From CAZOKZ01 sp964580585 (GTDB lineage Bacteria > Sumerlaeota > Sumerlaeia > SLMS01 > JAHLLQ01), in assembly GCA_964580585.1 (NCBI GenBank), contig CAZOKZ010000001.1:124001-188000 (forward strand): 64,000 bases of DNA, in the 5' to 3' direction. This document shows positions 33,447-42,660 of this stretch, piece by piece (positions within the stretch are counted from its first letter, which is position 1; each line of letters begins with the position of its first letter). The notes beneath the pieces are model-generated. The model did not search any database. It saw only the letters and a list, made by a program, of their open reading frames with translations, and was not told the origin of the DNA. Both the position numbers and the translations under genes were made by a program.

Positions 33447-33869
33447 TTAATACGAACGTGCGAGAAACGCCGACAGCGTCAGGATCAGAACCCCCAGCCA
33501 AATATTGACCGACATGAATTTCGGACGTTGTTCAGGATTGCCTTTGGTGATCAGTGCCATAAAACCCAGCACCCCGAGAAACAAAAGGAACTTCATGCCA
33601 AAGATCATGTGCGGTAAACTACCGCCTCCGGTTTTCCATTCGTCCATTACCGCGAACATCTGGAAGAACCCCGTGATAATCATCACGAAAATCAGGTTCC
33701 ACGACACATGTATCCAACGCTTGCCAATCGTGTTTTTCAACTCGTCGTCTAATCCGCCAATGCGACCGGCGTATTTCAGCAGCAATACGCGAAAAAAGAA
33801 CGTCCCTCCTACCAGCAACGCGGCAGAGATTACGTGAATTCCCACGCTGATGTTCAAGACGGTGTCCAT
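33447..33869 (-). CDS. Four-helix membrane protein, CopD-like
   Basis: The 140-residue protein is almost all membrane. Helices are near residues 5-30, 52-72, 86-105 and 120-138. Conserved-looking histidines sit at or near the membrane (GIHVISAALL, KRWIHVSW and LPHMIFGMKF), a pattern seen in CopD-related and haem-linked four-helix proteins. AAGGAG lies upstream of the start. It sits between RNase R and the JAMM-DinG gene on the same strand with 20-30 base gaps. Function cannot be stated. Confidence 0.7.
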   Translation of the reverse strand: MDTVLNISVGIHVISAALLVGGTFFFRVLLLKYAGRIGGLDDELKNTIGKRWIHVSWNLIFVMIITGFFQMFAVMDEWKTGGGSLPHMIFGMKFLLFLGVLGFMALITKGNPEQRPKFMSVNIWLGVLILTLSAFLARSY

Positions 33870-33892
33870 GCGATGGAGGCTCCTTGGGATAA

Positions 33893-36160
33893 TTAGCGCT
33901 TTTTCTTGCGCGATTTTTTCAGCACTTTTTTCGGCGGTATGAACGGATTCTTCCGTCCCTGCTCGCGTCCACGACCTTTTGCCGCTCGGGCAACGAAACG
34001 ATTGCCGTCTTGAACCAGTTCCAAATCCAGTTCCGAAGCAAAAGCATCTGCTCGAACAATCTTGACGTTGACTTTGTCCATCAACCGAAAGCGCCGACCG
34101 GATTTACGTCCAACAAGTTGGATGCCAAGTTCGTCCAGATCGTATCGATCGTCCACCAGCGTGCGAATCGGCACCAGGCCTTCGACACCGGATGGCTTGA
34201 GTTCGACGAAAAGGCCAAAGTTCTGTACCCCGCAGACGATTCCCTCGAATTCATCACCCTCGAACTGCTTCATATACTCGATGGCTTTGATTTTCGTCGA
34301 TTCCCATTCGGCGTCCGCGGCTTCGCGTTCCTTGAAACTTGTGTGACGAGCTAACTCGGCGAGTTCAGCTTTGCCATCGTCATCGTTGGGATACGGCAAC
34401 GGTTTGTCTTCGACCATCGCCCGCAGTTGTCGGTGCACCACCACATCGGGATAACGCCGAATTGGAGACGTGAAATGGCAGTAGCATTTCGAGGCGAGAC
34501 CAAAGTGTCCGGCGTTACGCGGTGTGTATTCCGCCCGCTTCAGCGCTCGCAATATCAGCCGGCGCAGAATATGTCCGCCTTCGCGATGCTCGATGGACTT
34601 GAGCACTAACTGCAATCCATGCGGTGTGATCGCGCCGTTCTCCTCAACGGGAAGGGATACGCCCAGCGCTTTGAGCATCGGGCGCAAACGTTCCAATCGT
34701 TCGGGATCGGCCTGCTCGTGAACACGATAAAGAAACGGCACGCTACGTCGCGTCATCGCTTGTGCGACCGCTTCGTTGGCGGCCAGCATGCAATCTTCAA
34801 CCACGCGGTGAGCTTCGAAGCGCTCCCGAAAACCAAGGTCACGGACTTGACCTTCTTCGTGAAACGAAATTTTTGTTTCTGGAATATCTAAATCCAACGC
34901 ACCACGTTTGAAACGTGTGCGGCGAAGGACTTCCGTGCATGCGCGTAGTGCTTCAATCGCGGGCAATGCCTCGGGTACGATGGCATCGCGCGCGCCGTCT
35001 TCATTTTCGTACACCGCCTGCACCTGTTCATAGGTCAATCGCTGGTTCGAGTGAATGATCGAAGAATAAAAGTCGCATTCGCCCAACTCGCCGTTGGGTT
35101 TCACGATCATTTCCGCTGTCATGGTTAAGCGATCGACTTGGGGACGCAGACTGCACAAATCGTTCGAGAGTTTTTCCGGCAACATCGGAACGACACGATC
35201 AACAGGATAAACACTTGTCGAACGCTCCCGGGCTTCGTCGTCGATTGCATCGCCCGGACGCACATAGTGAGTAACGTCGGCGATGTGCACCCAAAGCCGC
35301 CAGCCATCTTTTCCAAGGGGCTCGATGCTCATTGCGTCGTCGAAATCCTTGGCGGTTTCCGGATCGATGGTCACGGTAACCAAATCCCTGCAATCGCGTC
35401 GGCGCGGTATTTCGGCGGCAACATCGAGAGCTAATTTTTCGGCAGCGCGTTCGACGGTTGCAGGAAACTCTTCGACGATCCCCCGGTCGCGAAGAAGCAA
35501 CAAAACGTCGATCCCTTTCTCATGAGACGCACCGAGACGTTCGGTTATTTTTCCCTGGAGCGAATCGGGAAACGGAGTAAATTGCGTGATGTCAACGACG
35601 ACCCATTCGAGCGTTTTGACGTCCAATCCTTTATCGGGCAAGGGAACACGAATCATCCGTTGAATGGCTGGATTGCGCGGAATGACTTCGCCATGCGTCG
35701 AGCCGATGCGTTGATAACGTCCAACGATTTTTTTGTTCGCACGTTCGAGAACTTCGGTTATAACCCCGCGCCAACCAGTCGGACCGCGCTGGACAATTTC
35801 CACCGCTACACGGTCACCGGAAAGTGCGTCCCCGAGATCCCATTCCTGCACCAGAACGTCCCGCACGCCTTTGCCACGCGCTTGAATTTGTTCGTCATCG
35901 AGTCGTACGAATCCAAAGCCTTTACGGTTTACTTCGAGTGATCCCGTCAGTTGTTGGTTTTTCGAGCGCTTGGCAACCACGCGCCAAAACCGCCCGCGGA
36001 GTTGCTCGACATAACCACGCGATTCGAGCGAGCGCAAAATTTCACGCAACTCGGCTCGTTCGTTTTTACGCAAGTCGAAGAATTCTTGCAATTCGCGCGT
36101 GGTCACTAACCCGCCCGCATTGCGCAACGTTGCCAGCACTGTTTCGTCACTCAGAATCAT
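33893..36160 (-). CDS. rnr: Ribonuclease R
   Basis: The 755-residue RNase II-family exoribonuclease degrades structured RNA 3' to 5'. Domain order is: an N-terminal winged helix (residues 1-65), cold-shock-like domains (about 70-220), the RNB catalytic domain with the metal site TIDPETAKDFDDAM near 267-280, an S1 RNA-binding domain near 635-715 (EFEGIVCGVQNFGLFVEL) and a basic tail (KKVLKKSRKKKR). The start overlaps the stop of the upstream secreted-protein gene as ATGA (36157-36160). Length and domain order fit RNase R well and exclude RNase II, which lacks the winged helix and basic tail. Confidence 0.96.
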   Translation of the reverse strand: MILSDETVLATLRNAGGLVTTRELQEFFDLRKNERAELREILRSLESRGYVEQLRGRFWRVVAKRSKNQQLTGSLEVNRKGFGFVRLDDEQIQARGKGVRDVLVQEWDLGDALSGDRVAVEIVQRGPTGWRGVITEVLERANKKIVGRYQRIGSTHGEVIPRNPAIQRMIRVPLPDKGLDVKTLEWVVVDITQFTPFPDSLQGKITERLGASHEKGIDVLLLLRDRGIVEEFPATVERAAEKLALDVAAEIPRRRDCRDLVTVTIDPETAKDFDDAMSIEPLGKDGWRLWVHIADVTHYVRPGDAIDDEARERSTSVYPVDRVVPMLPEKLSNDLCSLRPQVDRLTMTAEMIVKPNGELGECDFYSSIIHSNQRLTYEQVQAVYENEDGARDAIVPEALPAIEALRACTEVLRRTRFKRGALDLDIPETKISFHEEGQVRDLGFRERFEAHRVVEDCMLAANEAVAQAMTRRSVPFLYRVHEQADPERLERLRPMLKALGVSLPVEENGAITPHGLQLVLKSIEHREGGHILRRLILRALKRAEYTPRNAGHFGLASKCYCHFTSPIRRYPDVVVHRQLRAMVEDKPLPYPNDDDGKAELAELARHTSFKEREAADAEWESTKIKAIEYMKQFEGDEFEGIVCGVQNFGLFVELKPSGVEGLVPIRTLVDDRYDLDELGIQLVGRKSGRRFRLMDKVNVKIVRADAFASELDLELVQDGNRFVARAAKGRGREQGRKNPFIPPKKVLKKSRKKKR

Positions 36161-37872
36161 TCATCACCCGATCCGGAATTGGTGGCAGCGGAGAGTTTTG
36201 GCATCGGCGCCTCTTTCCTCTCTTCTACCCATTCCAGTTCTTGCCACCGCACAACGTTTTTACCATTCACTGTCGCCAAACCAAACAACTGATCAATCCC
36301 ATCGATCGCCACGATTCGGAACTGGAACCAATCTTCCGGAAAATCCACACTTTTTTGTTCCCAGAAACGCAACGGGTCATGCGAAACCCAAACCGTATGA
36401 GGATCATCCGTCAGCAGGTAGGACCAGTTTTCATGCTTCGCAAACGACAAGTGAGTTACTCCATCGGGCAACTCGATTGGAAGCGGTCCTGCATCGGACA
36501 ATTGCCGCATATCGCTCGTTAAAGCAGCGATCATTCGAGGAGGGTTATTATTTACCTGGCTGATGTTTGCCATCATCCAGGACCTGCCATAAGGAACCAC
36601 GCCATTTCCTCGAACGACGCGCGTTTGTCCTTCTTCCCAGTCGCTGAATTCTGGCGCCGGAAAATAAACCGGGTTGTTGACAAAAGGCCGAATGGGTGTG
36701 CCGTTCACCGTCGCAGCATTCGCAACGACTTCAATTCCATCGGACCCGGCTGCCGTTGCCCAAATCGCATGATTGTTGCGAATGGAGCCCAAACCTAAAC
36801 TGCGAAAACCGGCAGAAGCCCAATGACCAAACGCGGGCAACCGCCAGAAAACTTCACTATCGAACAATCCAGACATGACACTCAACGTCACATCGTGCAT
36901 TTCGTGAACCTGAGTACGCGCTCCTTGCGGTTCGGGCCGCGTAAACAAGTCCACCGTGCTCACGACCAGTCGCAAATCGGGGCCTGTTTTGAAGGCAACG
37001 AAACTGTCCACCGATTGTAACGGCATTTCAAACTCTTGAAACGAATCGTTCGTTGATCGAAAACGGAATTCCTGAGTTCCTAAATCGATTTTCGAGCCGT
37101 CGGTCTTTTCAAGTATCAAACCGATCGATTGCTCGCTTCCGCTGAATTCGCTCATCGGAATGCTGATTTTCTGCGTGAATAATTTTCGTTCGCCCGAAGA
37201 AGCATCGCTGATAAGCACCTCTTTTTTACTTTCACCGTTCACTGTGATCACCAATTTACCACCAACATGACGTCTGGCAACTTCACGGGGTAAACACGCG
37301 AACACTTCCTGGGTGGTCAGTTGCTTATTCGGGTGACTGTATCGCAACGTCAGCGGCTGGTAAGCGCTTGCAGCGATCAATTCTTCGTCTGATAATTCCT
37401 TGGCATCGAGAACCTGGAAATTGTCCAATACAATTTCTTCTTTTGCGTGCTCAAAACTTCCCGCGCAAACAACAAACGACGCGATCGACGGCGCCGTTCC
37501 GATTCGTTGATCCAGCGCCCAACGAACCCATTGTGGTTCGTCGCTCGGTTCAATCAACCGGTTGGGGAAAATTTCCTCACCGTCTTCGGTGGATTTTCCA
37601 ATCAACCCCAAAACCACGGGTTCTTTCGCCAGTACACGCACCTGGAATATATTTTCCGGCTCGTGCGAAATCGATAACGCCGATTCCCAATGATATACAC
37701 GAGAAGGCAATCCAAGTAAACCCATTGGCCGCGGTTGGATTTTAACGCTTTGAGCCTGGGTGACACCGTTCGAGGTCGTTTTGCTGGCATCGAGGGCGTG
37801 GATTTGAAACGGAAGAACGCTCAAAACGAGCGCCGAGGCAAGGATCGGCAAGGCATTCGGGAAAAACTTCAT
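36157..37872 (-). CDS. Exported protein of unknown function
   Basis: The 571-residue product has a signal peptide (ILASALVLSVLPFQIHALD). The rest is beta-rich with no family I recognise. Phrases such as HAIWATAAGSDGIEVVANAA and FRIVAIDGIDQLFGLATVNG recall beta-propeller or sandwich proteins. The C-terminus is SGSGDE. It overlaps the GT-C gene upstream by four bases (37869-37872) and RNase R downstream by four bases, so it is translated as part of a coupled run. A secreted protein in such tight coupling with RNase R is odd. Confidence 0.7.
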   Translation of the reverse strand: MKFFPNALPILASALVLSVLPFQIHALDASKTTSNGVTQAQSVKIQPRPMGLLGLPSRVYHWESALSISHEPENIFQVRVLAKEPVVLGLIGKSTEDGEEIFPNRLIEPSDEPQWVRWALDQRIGTAPSIASFVVCAGSFEHAKEEIVLDNFQVLDAKELSDEELIAASAYQPLTLRYSHPNKQLTTQEVFACLPREVARRHVGGKLVITVNGESKKEVLISDASSGERKLFTQKISIPMSEFSGSEQSIGLILEKTDGSKIDLGTQEFRFRSTNDSFQEFEMPLQSVDSFVAFKTGPDLRLVVSTVDLFTRPEPQGARTQVHEMHDVTLSVMSGLFDSEVFWRLPAFGHWASAGFRSLGLGSIRNNHAIWATAAGSDGIEVVANAATVNGTPIRPFVNNPVYFPAPEFSDWEEGQTRVVRGNGVVPYGRSWMMANISQVNNNPPRMIAALTSDMRQLSDAGPLPIELPDGVTHLSFAKHENWSYLLTDDPHTVWVSHDPLRFWEQKSVDFPEDWFQFRIVAIDGIDQLFGLATVNGKNVVRWQELEWVEERKEAPMPKLSAATNSGSGDE

Positions 37873-39911
37873 CGGTCAGTCTCTGGTCCATTTCGGGATT
37901 TCTCTGTCGCTGACAGCGGCGCGAGCCACATTTCGGCAACGGGCCCAGCAGGCGACGTTTTTGCGGCTTGGCTTCGTGTCAGGACAAGGAATTCCAACAA
38001 AACACGGTATTCTTTTTCACCAAACCCAGAAAATTTGAACGAAGGATAGGATCGTAACGCATTTTCCACCAAGGCACGGTCGCCATTTAACCCCATCGTT
38101 CCCATCGCGGGAGGCGTTTTCATTCCACCGTAAAAAATCACCAATCGATTCCATTCAAATTCGTTCACAAAAACGTGTGTGACGCCACGAGCTTGTAATC
38201 GGTTGGCAAAATCGAGGCCGGAATTCGAGGCCTTGAGGTCATCCCCCCATGGAACGACGTCCCAAACGGTGGCGGATTCCTGGTTCGAGGGAAACCATCG
38301 ACCTCGGTTTTCAAATAGAAGTAAAATACGGCCTTCGGGAGGCAAGCCATGCGCGGCAAGGAGTAATTCTTCAGGAATCTGATGATCGCGCTTCCAATCT
38401 TCGGCGTGAAATCCCAGATCGTAAAAGCCCACCCATCGCGTCAAAATTGTCATGGCAAGCGCGAACAGCGCCACCCCCGCGCCGCATCGATGAATGGGTG
38501 TCGCACCTCGTCGGGGAAAAGTCCATGCCGCGGCGACGATCCACCCCAATGCAACCACGGGCAGGACAAATCGTGCCGGAGCCAATCCCACCAAATGCCA
38601 GGCAGCATAACCGAGCCCACAAACTCCCAACAACCATATCGAGCGCTTGCGCGATTGACGATATACCAGCGCTCCGGCCCATAAGAGAAGAATTACAGGA
38701 AATAAAAGACCCGCCTCGCCTGTTTCCTCGTTACTCGGTGTCAGGCGCAGCGAATAATCAAACACATCGATCTTACCGAAGAAGCTGCTCCAATAACCGC
38801 CAGAAAACACCCCTTGCGGATGATGTTGTTCGACAAGGAATTGCGACTGTTCAGCAGACCATCCAGGCGCAACACCAACGAATGGGTGGAGTGGATTGCC
38901 TCCCACAACGGTTGAGCGAACACCCCATAAGCCAAATCCCACCAGTATTCCACAAGAGAGGATTATTGCAAACTTGAATGCCCGATTGCCACTCGGAGCA
39001 GGATACTTGCAAAACGCCAACCAGACCCCGCCTATGACAAAGGGAACGGCAAATATCCCCACGGCGGAAAATTTAACGGCAACAGCAGTCCCGGCTAAAA
39101 ATCCTGCAGCAATTCCCCAGAGCTTGCGATCTCGCGACCGACCCGACGCCACAAGTAAGCGCTCGACAGATGCCAACGCAAACAAGGCAGTAAGCAAATC
39201 CGAATGCGCATTGATAAGGCCTCCCCAAACCATGGGGTGCCACGAATACAGAAGAGTAGCCAACCATCGGCCCGGTCGGCGGGCTCCCAAATGCCCAGCG
39301 ATTCGACCCGAAATCAACGATCCCGCGATCATGGCGAACCACAGGAACACCCGGACACCTGGATCGTCCAAAGTGGAGGCACGATCGGATAGTGCTGGAC
39401 CATAAAGTGTAAAAGCAGCCAAAGGAAGCCGACTATAATAATTCCCAGAAAGGTAGGACCATCCGCCCGGGTCACGCAAAGCATGGGCGATGGGAAGATG
39501 ATAGCTGAGGATGTCGTAGGAGAGAATTGGCTTGGCGCATAAAGTAAAAGCAATTGCCCAACCCGTAAAACTTAAACCTGCCAGAACGATTTCAGGCCAC
39601 TTCCATTGTCGAGGAGTAACCGCAAGACGTGGCATTCCACGCTGCTTTATACCGAAAATCAATGTGGCGCATCCAAGAATGCCATAAGCCCATGCCACCG
39701 GGGACAAATACCCAACAGCAGCGGCAAGGTAGAGAATCGGGACAGCGAGCGCTGCTCCTAAAGCGAACGCCGCCCCCCAAGGGAGGCGAGCATGTGTTCG
39801 CGGTTCAAGCCACCGCCAAAGAGCGATGCCAGATGTCCATAGGAGTAAGCTCCACGCGGCTGCGCGGATCAAATCGAACCAAGCTGTGTCAACGGTGATA
39901 AGCTCGGGCAC
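37869..39911 (-). CDS. Multi-pass GT-C glycosyltransferase-like membrane protein
   Basis: The 680-residue protein has about 12 transmembrane helices. The first large periplasmic loop contains AKPILSYDILSYHLPIAHAL, resembling the acidic catalytic loop of GT-C enzymes that use lipid-linked sugars, followed by SGNYYSRLPLAAFTLYG. The soluble C-terminal part after residue 520 resembles the periplasmic tails of mannosyltransferase-like proteins. It would move a sugar from a polyprenyl phosphate donor outside the inner membrane. The start lies inside the end of the MqnA-like gene (overlap 39889-39911) and the end overlaps the next gene. Donor and acceptor are unknown. Confidence 0.75.
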   Translation of the reverse strand: MPELITVDTAWFDLIRAAAWSLLLWTSGIALWRWLEPRTHARLPWGAAFALGAALAVPILYLAAAVGYLSPVAWAYGILGCATLIFGIKQRGMPRLAVTPRQWKWPEIVLAGLSFTGWAIAFTLCAKPILSYDILSYHLPIAHALRDPGGWSYLSGNYYSRLPLAAFTLYGPALSDRASTLDDPGVRVFLWFAMIAGSLISGRIAGHLGARRPGRWLATLLYSWHPMVWGGLINAHSDLLTALFALASVERLLVASGRSRDRKLWGIAAGFLAGTAVAVKFSAVGIFAVPFVIGGVWLAFCKYPAPSGNRAFKFAIILSCGILVGFGLWGVRSTVVGGNPLHPFVGVAPGWSAEQSQFLVEQHHPQGVFSGGYWSSFFGKIDVFDYSLRLTPSNEETGEAGLLFPVILLLWAGALVYRQSRKRSIWLLGVCGLGYAAWHLVGLAPARFVLPVVALGWIVAAAWTFPRRGATPIHRCGAGVALFALAMTILTRWVGFYDLGFHAEDWKRDHQIPEELLLAAHGLPPEGRILLLFENRGRWFPSNQESATVWDVVPWGDDLKASNSGLDFANRLQARGVTHVFVNEFEWNRLVIFYGGMKTPPAMGTMGLNGDRALVENALRSYPSFKFSGFGEKEYRVLLEFLVLTRSQAAKTSPAGPVAEMWLAPLSATEKSRNGPETDR

Positions 39912-40773
39912 GCATTCCTGCCGCTACGGGAGGTCGATAAACCTGGAATTGAGACGCGCCTTTAACCACCTGGGCGCGCATCAATTCACGGACGTAGTGT
40001 CGCAAGGCAGAAATCTCTGCGGGACCGCATTCGGTTCGCAGTATTCGCTTGAAGATCACCTCGAGACCCGCGCCTACGTGCAGGCGATCGCGCTCCTTGG
40101 AGATATAGTCATCCGCCCCCTGGATGTTCATTTTGACGGTGTCGGCGAGTTCCTTTTCCACACCTTTCAAATCCACACCACGGCGACAGGCCCAAACGTG
40201 AAAGACGAAGGGCGATGATGTCAATCCATGCCAACCCTTCCCAAGATCGTAAATCCAGCGGAACTTGGAATGGTTCGCCAGGAGAGCATTCTCCCCGACC
40301 AACAAATAAGCCTCGTGCGGATCGGCATCGAAATCGAACTCGCGCGGATTCAGAGAAACGTCAGAACGGATAAAGTCCGGGCGCACCCCCATCTGGGCGG
40401 GCAAAAGGATATGCCCGAGGCTTCGCGCGCCATAACTTTCATAATCGACCAAAACGCGCCGAATCTCTGTGGGGAGAACTTTGGAGCAGAGTAAAAATAC
40501 GTTCGAGGGTCCGAAAACCGACATGCATCCCGAAGGAATCAAATTCAAATGACCTACTCGAAAAAAATCCCAAGCCGGCAGAAGCGCGACGTCCAGTTCA
40601 CCATTTGATATTTCGTGACGGATTTCATCCACTGTTGCCCGACGGACCTGGGCCATCTTGACGGTTTTTTCGATGTTGTGCGTCAAAGGTCGGTTCGTCA
40701 GGTCTTCATAATATCCCAGGCGAATACGTCCCGGCTGAGATCTTGTACCACTTGGGCTGGTTGGGTTTGCCAT
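39889..40773 (-). CDS. mqnA: MqnA/MqnD-family protein (putative chorismate dehydratase of the futalosine menaquinone pathway)
   Basis: The 294-residue protein has the MqnA/DUF178 pattern: RIRLGYYEDLTNRPL at the start, NGELDVALLPAWDFF near 58, IPSGCMSVFGPSNVFLLCSK near 80, a short EAYLLVGENALL segment near 154 and YDLGKGWHGLTSSPFVFHVW near 172. MqnA turns chorismate into 3-enolpyruvylbenzoate. The related MqnD acts later and usually has a conserved histidine; I cannot decide with certainty. Other futalosine genes (mqnB, mqnC, mqnE) are not in the window. It leads a coupled minus-strand run with GT-C, secreted protein and RNase R genes. Confidence 0.75.
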   Translation of the reverse strand: MANPTSPSGTRSQPGRIRLGYYEDLTNRPLTHNIEKTVKMAQVRRATVDEIRHEISNGELDVALLPAWDFFRVGHLNLIPSGCMSVFGPSNVFLLCSKVLPTEIRRVLVDYESYGARSLGHILLPAQMGVRPDFIRSDVSLNPREFDFDADPHEAYLLVGENALLANHSKFRWIYDLGKGWHGLTSSPFVFHVWACRRGVDLKGVEKELADTVKMNIQGADDYISKERDRLHVGAGLEVIFKRILRTECGPAEISALRHYVRELMRAQVVKGASQFQVYRPPVAAGMRARAYHR

Positions 40774-40947
40774 GAATACTGGCCCTTCATCCTGCTGGGT
40801 TTCGATGTTTTCAATGCAACATTGCTCGAAAGGATTACCCTTCCGGCTCCGACAGGCAAGGATTAGTTTTTAATCGGACGAATTTTTGACAACTTAGTCA
40901 TCGAGAATACATCGTTGAAACGATAAAATCAAGGAAACACCCCCAAG

Positions 40948-41841
40948 TTACTGAGCAAAAAACGATTCCCAGCGAGTTCCTTTAAAGCGCTCTTTCAACT
41001 CGTTATAGTTGGTTAAAATCTCAGAGGGATTTTTAACAGCTAGCTTCTTTGTCCGCGCGCTAAGAGGAAGCGAATCGACACCCAAAAACGATTCCACCTG
41101 ACCCATCACCCCTGTGAAATCATCGCTCAGGTCTTCGTAATAGATCTCTAAGACGGGATGATCGGAAAAAAACTCTTCGTGATGTTCCGCCAGCTGAGCA
41201 ATTTGCTCGAAACGCTCTTGGCAAAACTCGAAAGGCAGTTCGAACTGATCAGGCTCTGGGGGGACATTTTTAGCATTTGTGGCTACTGAATGCGTCCAAG
41301 TTTTTCGGACGTGCGCCAACTGGGCTGAGAGCACTTTCGCCAGATAATCTCGTCTTTTCAGATGAATCACGCGAATGGACTTATCTTTCTTCAAAAACGC
41401 GCGCAAATCCGCCTGATTTCCCGAACAGGCTTGCTTGTACATCAACTTAAATCCCACCGCTCGAACTTGCTTCGGATAGGAGCGAAAAATGTAACGATTG
41501 ATGAACCCCACGGGGTCGTTATTTCTCATCTCAACGACCCGCTTGTTGCGTTTCAAGTGCTGAAATCCAGGAACGCCAAATTCAATGTTTTGCGGATGAC
41601 CATGAAAAATTTCTCGAAACGGCACCACTTGCGGATGTGCGAGCAAAGCATGCGCAAGCATGTTCGTACCGGAACGTGCTCCCGCTACAATAATAAATCG
41701 GGTGTAGTTTCGGTGGGTTGGCAGTAATCTTTTTTCGGCCAGGCAATTTTGCAGCCGTGCGTTAAATTCATGACAAACTCTCTGCATTTTGGTGACGGAA
41801 GAAATGCGATTTGTGGCGAACTTTTTTCGAGGAGTCGTCAT
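40948..41841 (-). CDS. P-loop sulfotransferase family protein
   Basis: I use the ATG at 41841 (MTTPRKKFATN), giving 297 residues; the longer frame starts at 41916. The PAPS-binding 5'-phosphosulfate loop is FIIVAGARSGTNMLAHALLA near residue 49. A second PAPS-like region follows (KDKSIRVIHLKRRDYLAKVL near 155), typical of sulfotransferase families that modify carbohydrate or lipid. A role in sulfating surface polysaccharide fits the many glycosyltransferases nearby but is inferred. The gene stands apart: 107 bases separate it from the start of the MqnA-like gene and more than 800 from gdhA. Confidence 0.85.
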   Translation of the reverse strand: MTTPRKKFATNRISSVTKMQRVCHEFNARLQNCLAEKRLLPTHRNYTRFIIVAGARSGTNMLAHALLAHPQVVPFREIFHGHPQNIEFGVPGFQHLKRNKRVVEMRNNDPVGFINRYIFRSYPKQVRAVGFKLMYKQACSGNQADLRAFLKKDKSIRVIHLKRRDYLAKVLSAQLAHVRKTWTHSVATNAKNVPPEPDQFELPFEFCQERFEQIAQLAEHHEEFFSDHPVLEIYYEDLSDDFTGVMGQVESFLGVDSLPLSARTKKLAVKNPSEILTNYNELKERFKGTRWESFFAQ

Positions 41842-42059
41842 AGTAATTTCAATAGAGTGCCAATAAATTTCACAAGTAACGAGCTGAGTTCCATCAGTTG
41901 GCCGGTTGCCAACCACTGGTCAACGGGAACTTGCAGACAAAAGAACGAAGAATGCGAATGAGTGCGAAAAAAGCGGCGATTTCTTCCTTTTCGATTCAAA
42001 AAGCACTTGACTTTTTCCTACCTTCTCGATACGTTGCAGTCACTATGAAGACTGAGTCA

Positions 42060-42420
42060 ATCTTACATAAGTTGAGTGGCACACTCGTTGACTGCGCGGC
42101 GTATCCGTTTCGGATGGCCATAGAATGGGGACACCGTTGCCACATCGATGGTGACGTACCTCCAGCCGTGCGACCTCCAAGGTTGCGGCATCCTCGATCC
42201 CACATAGACGGATTGAATCCGGGAGCGGGTACAGCCCGGAATGTCGTGGGATGGAAAGCCGTGCGGCGCAACGACCGTCGTCTGCACGCCAATGTGTAAC
42301 GCTTTGCGGCGTGAGCCTTTGGTGAGTTGACGACACAGCAAAACGGACCGCGGGTCGGTCCGACATCCCAAGCGAAGCGGGTGCTCGTTAAGCACACACA
42401 ATTATGGAGCGCCCGCTCGC
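42060..42420. other. Gene-free segment packed with short hairpins (possible structured RNA or repeat)
   Basis: No convincing gene lies between the sulfotransferase and gdhA. Inside, I count these stems: ATCCG/CGGAT (42103-42115), CACC/GGTG (42132-42153), TCCGGG/CCCGGA (42218-42240), CGTGC/GCACG (42260-42288), CGGACC/GGTCCG (42344-42362), GTGCT/AGCAC (42381-42395) and GAGCG/CGCTC (42407-42418). The DNA is richer in G and C than the AT-rich piece just before it (41850-42060). Open frames exist on both strands but show no protein family. It may be a non-coding RNA, an interspersed repeat or a decayed element. Confidence 0.4.
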
Positions 42421-42660
42421 GGAATTTTGTTTGACGGCTTAGGGAGAGCAGTACAGTCTCCTTGCATTGAAAGTGCGCCGGTGGTTGGTTCGGCCGATCA
42501 ACCTAAGCGTCATTAAGGCGCCCCGCCGCACAGTCGAGGGCCTGCGCAAGCGGGCCCTTCCCCTTTTTACCCACTTCTCCCATTGCACACTCTGTGATTT
42601 GCCTGCATTCTGCCTTGCGGAGCATCCCGTTCGCATTTCTCTCCCTTTCGAGGTCCTTCC

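Noticed and set aside
41898..42397. 133-residue frames on each strand in the sulfotransferase-gdhA gap
   Set aside because: No family, no ribosome-binding site, and the plus frame crosses a composition change near 42060. Better treated as non-coding or structured DNA.
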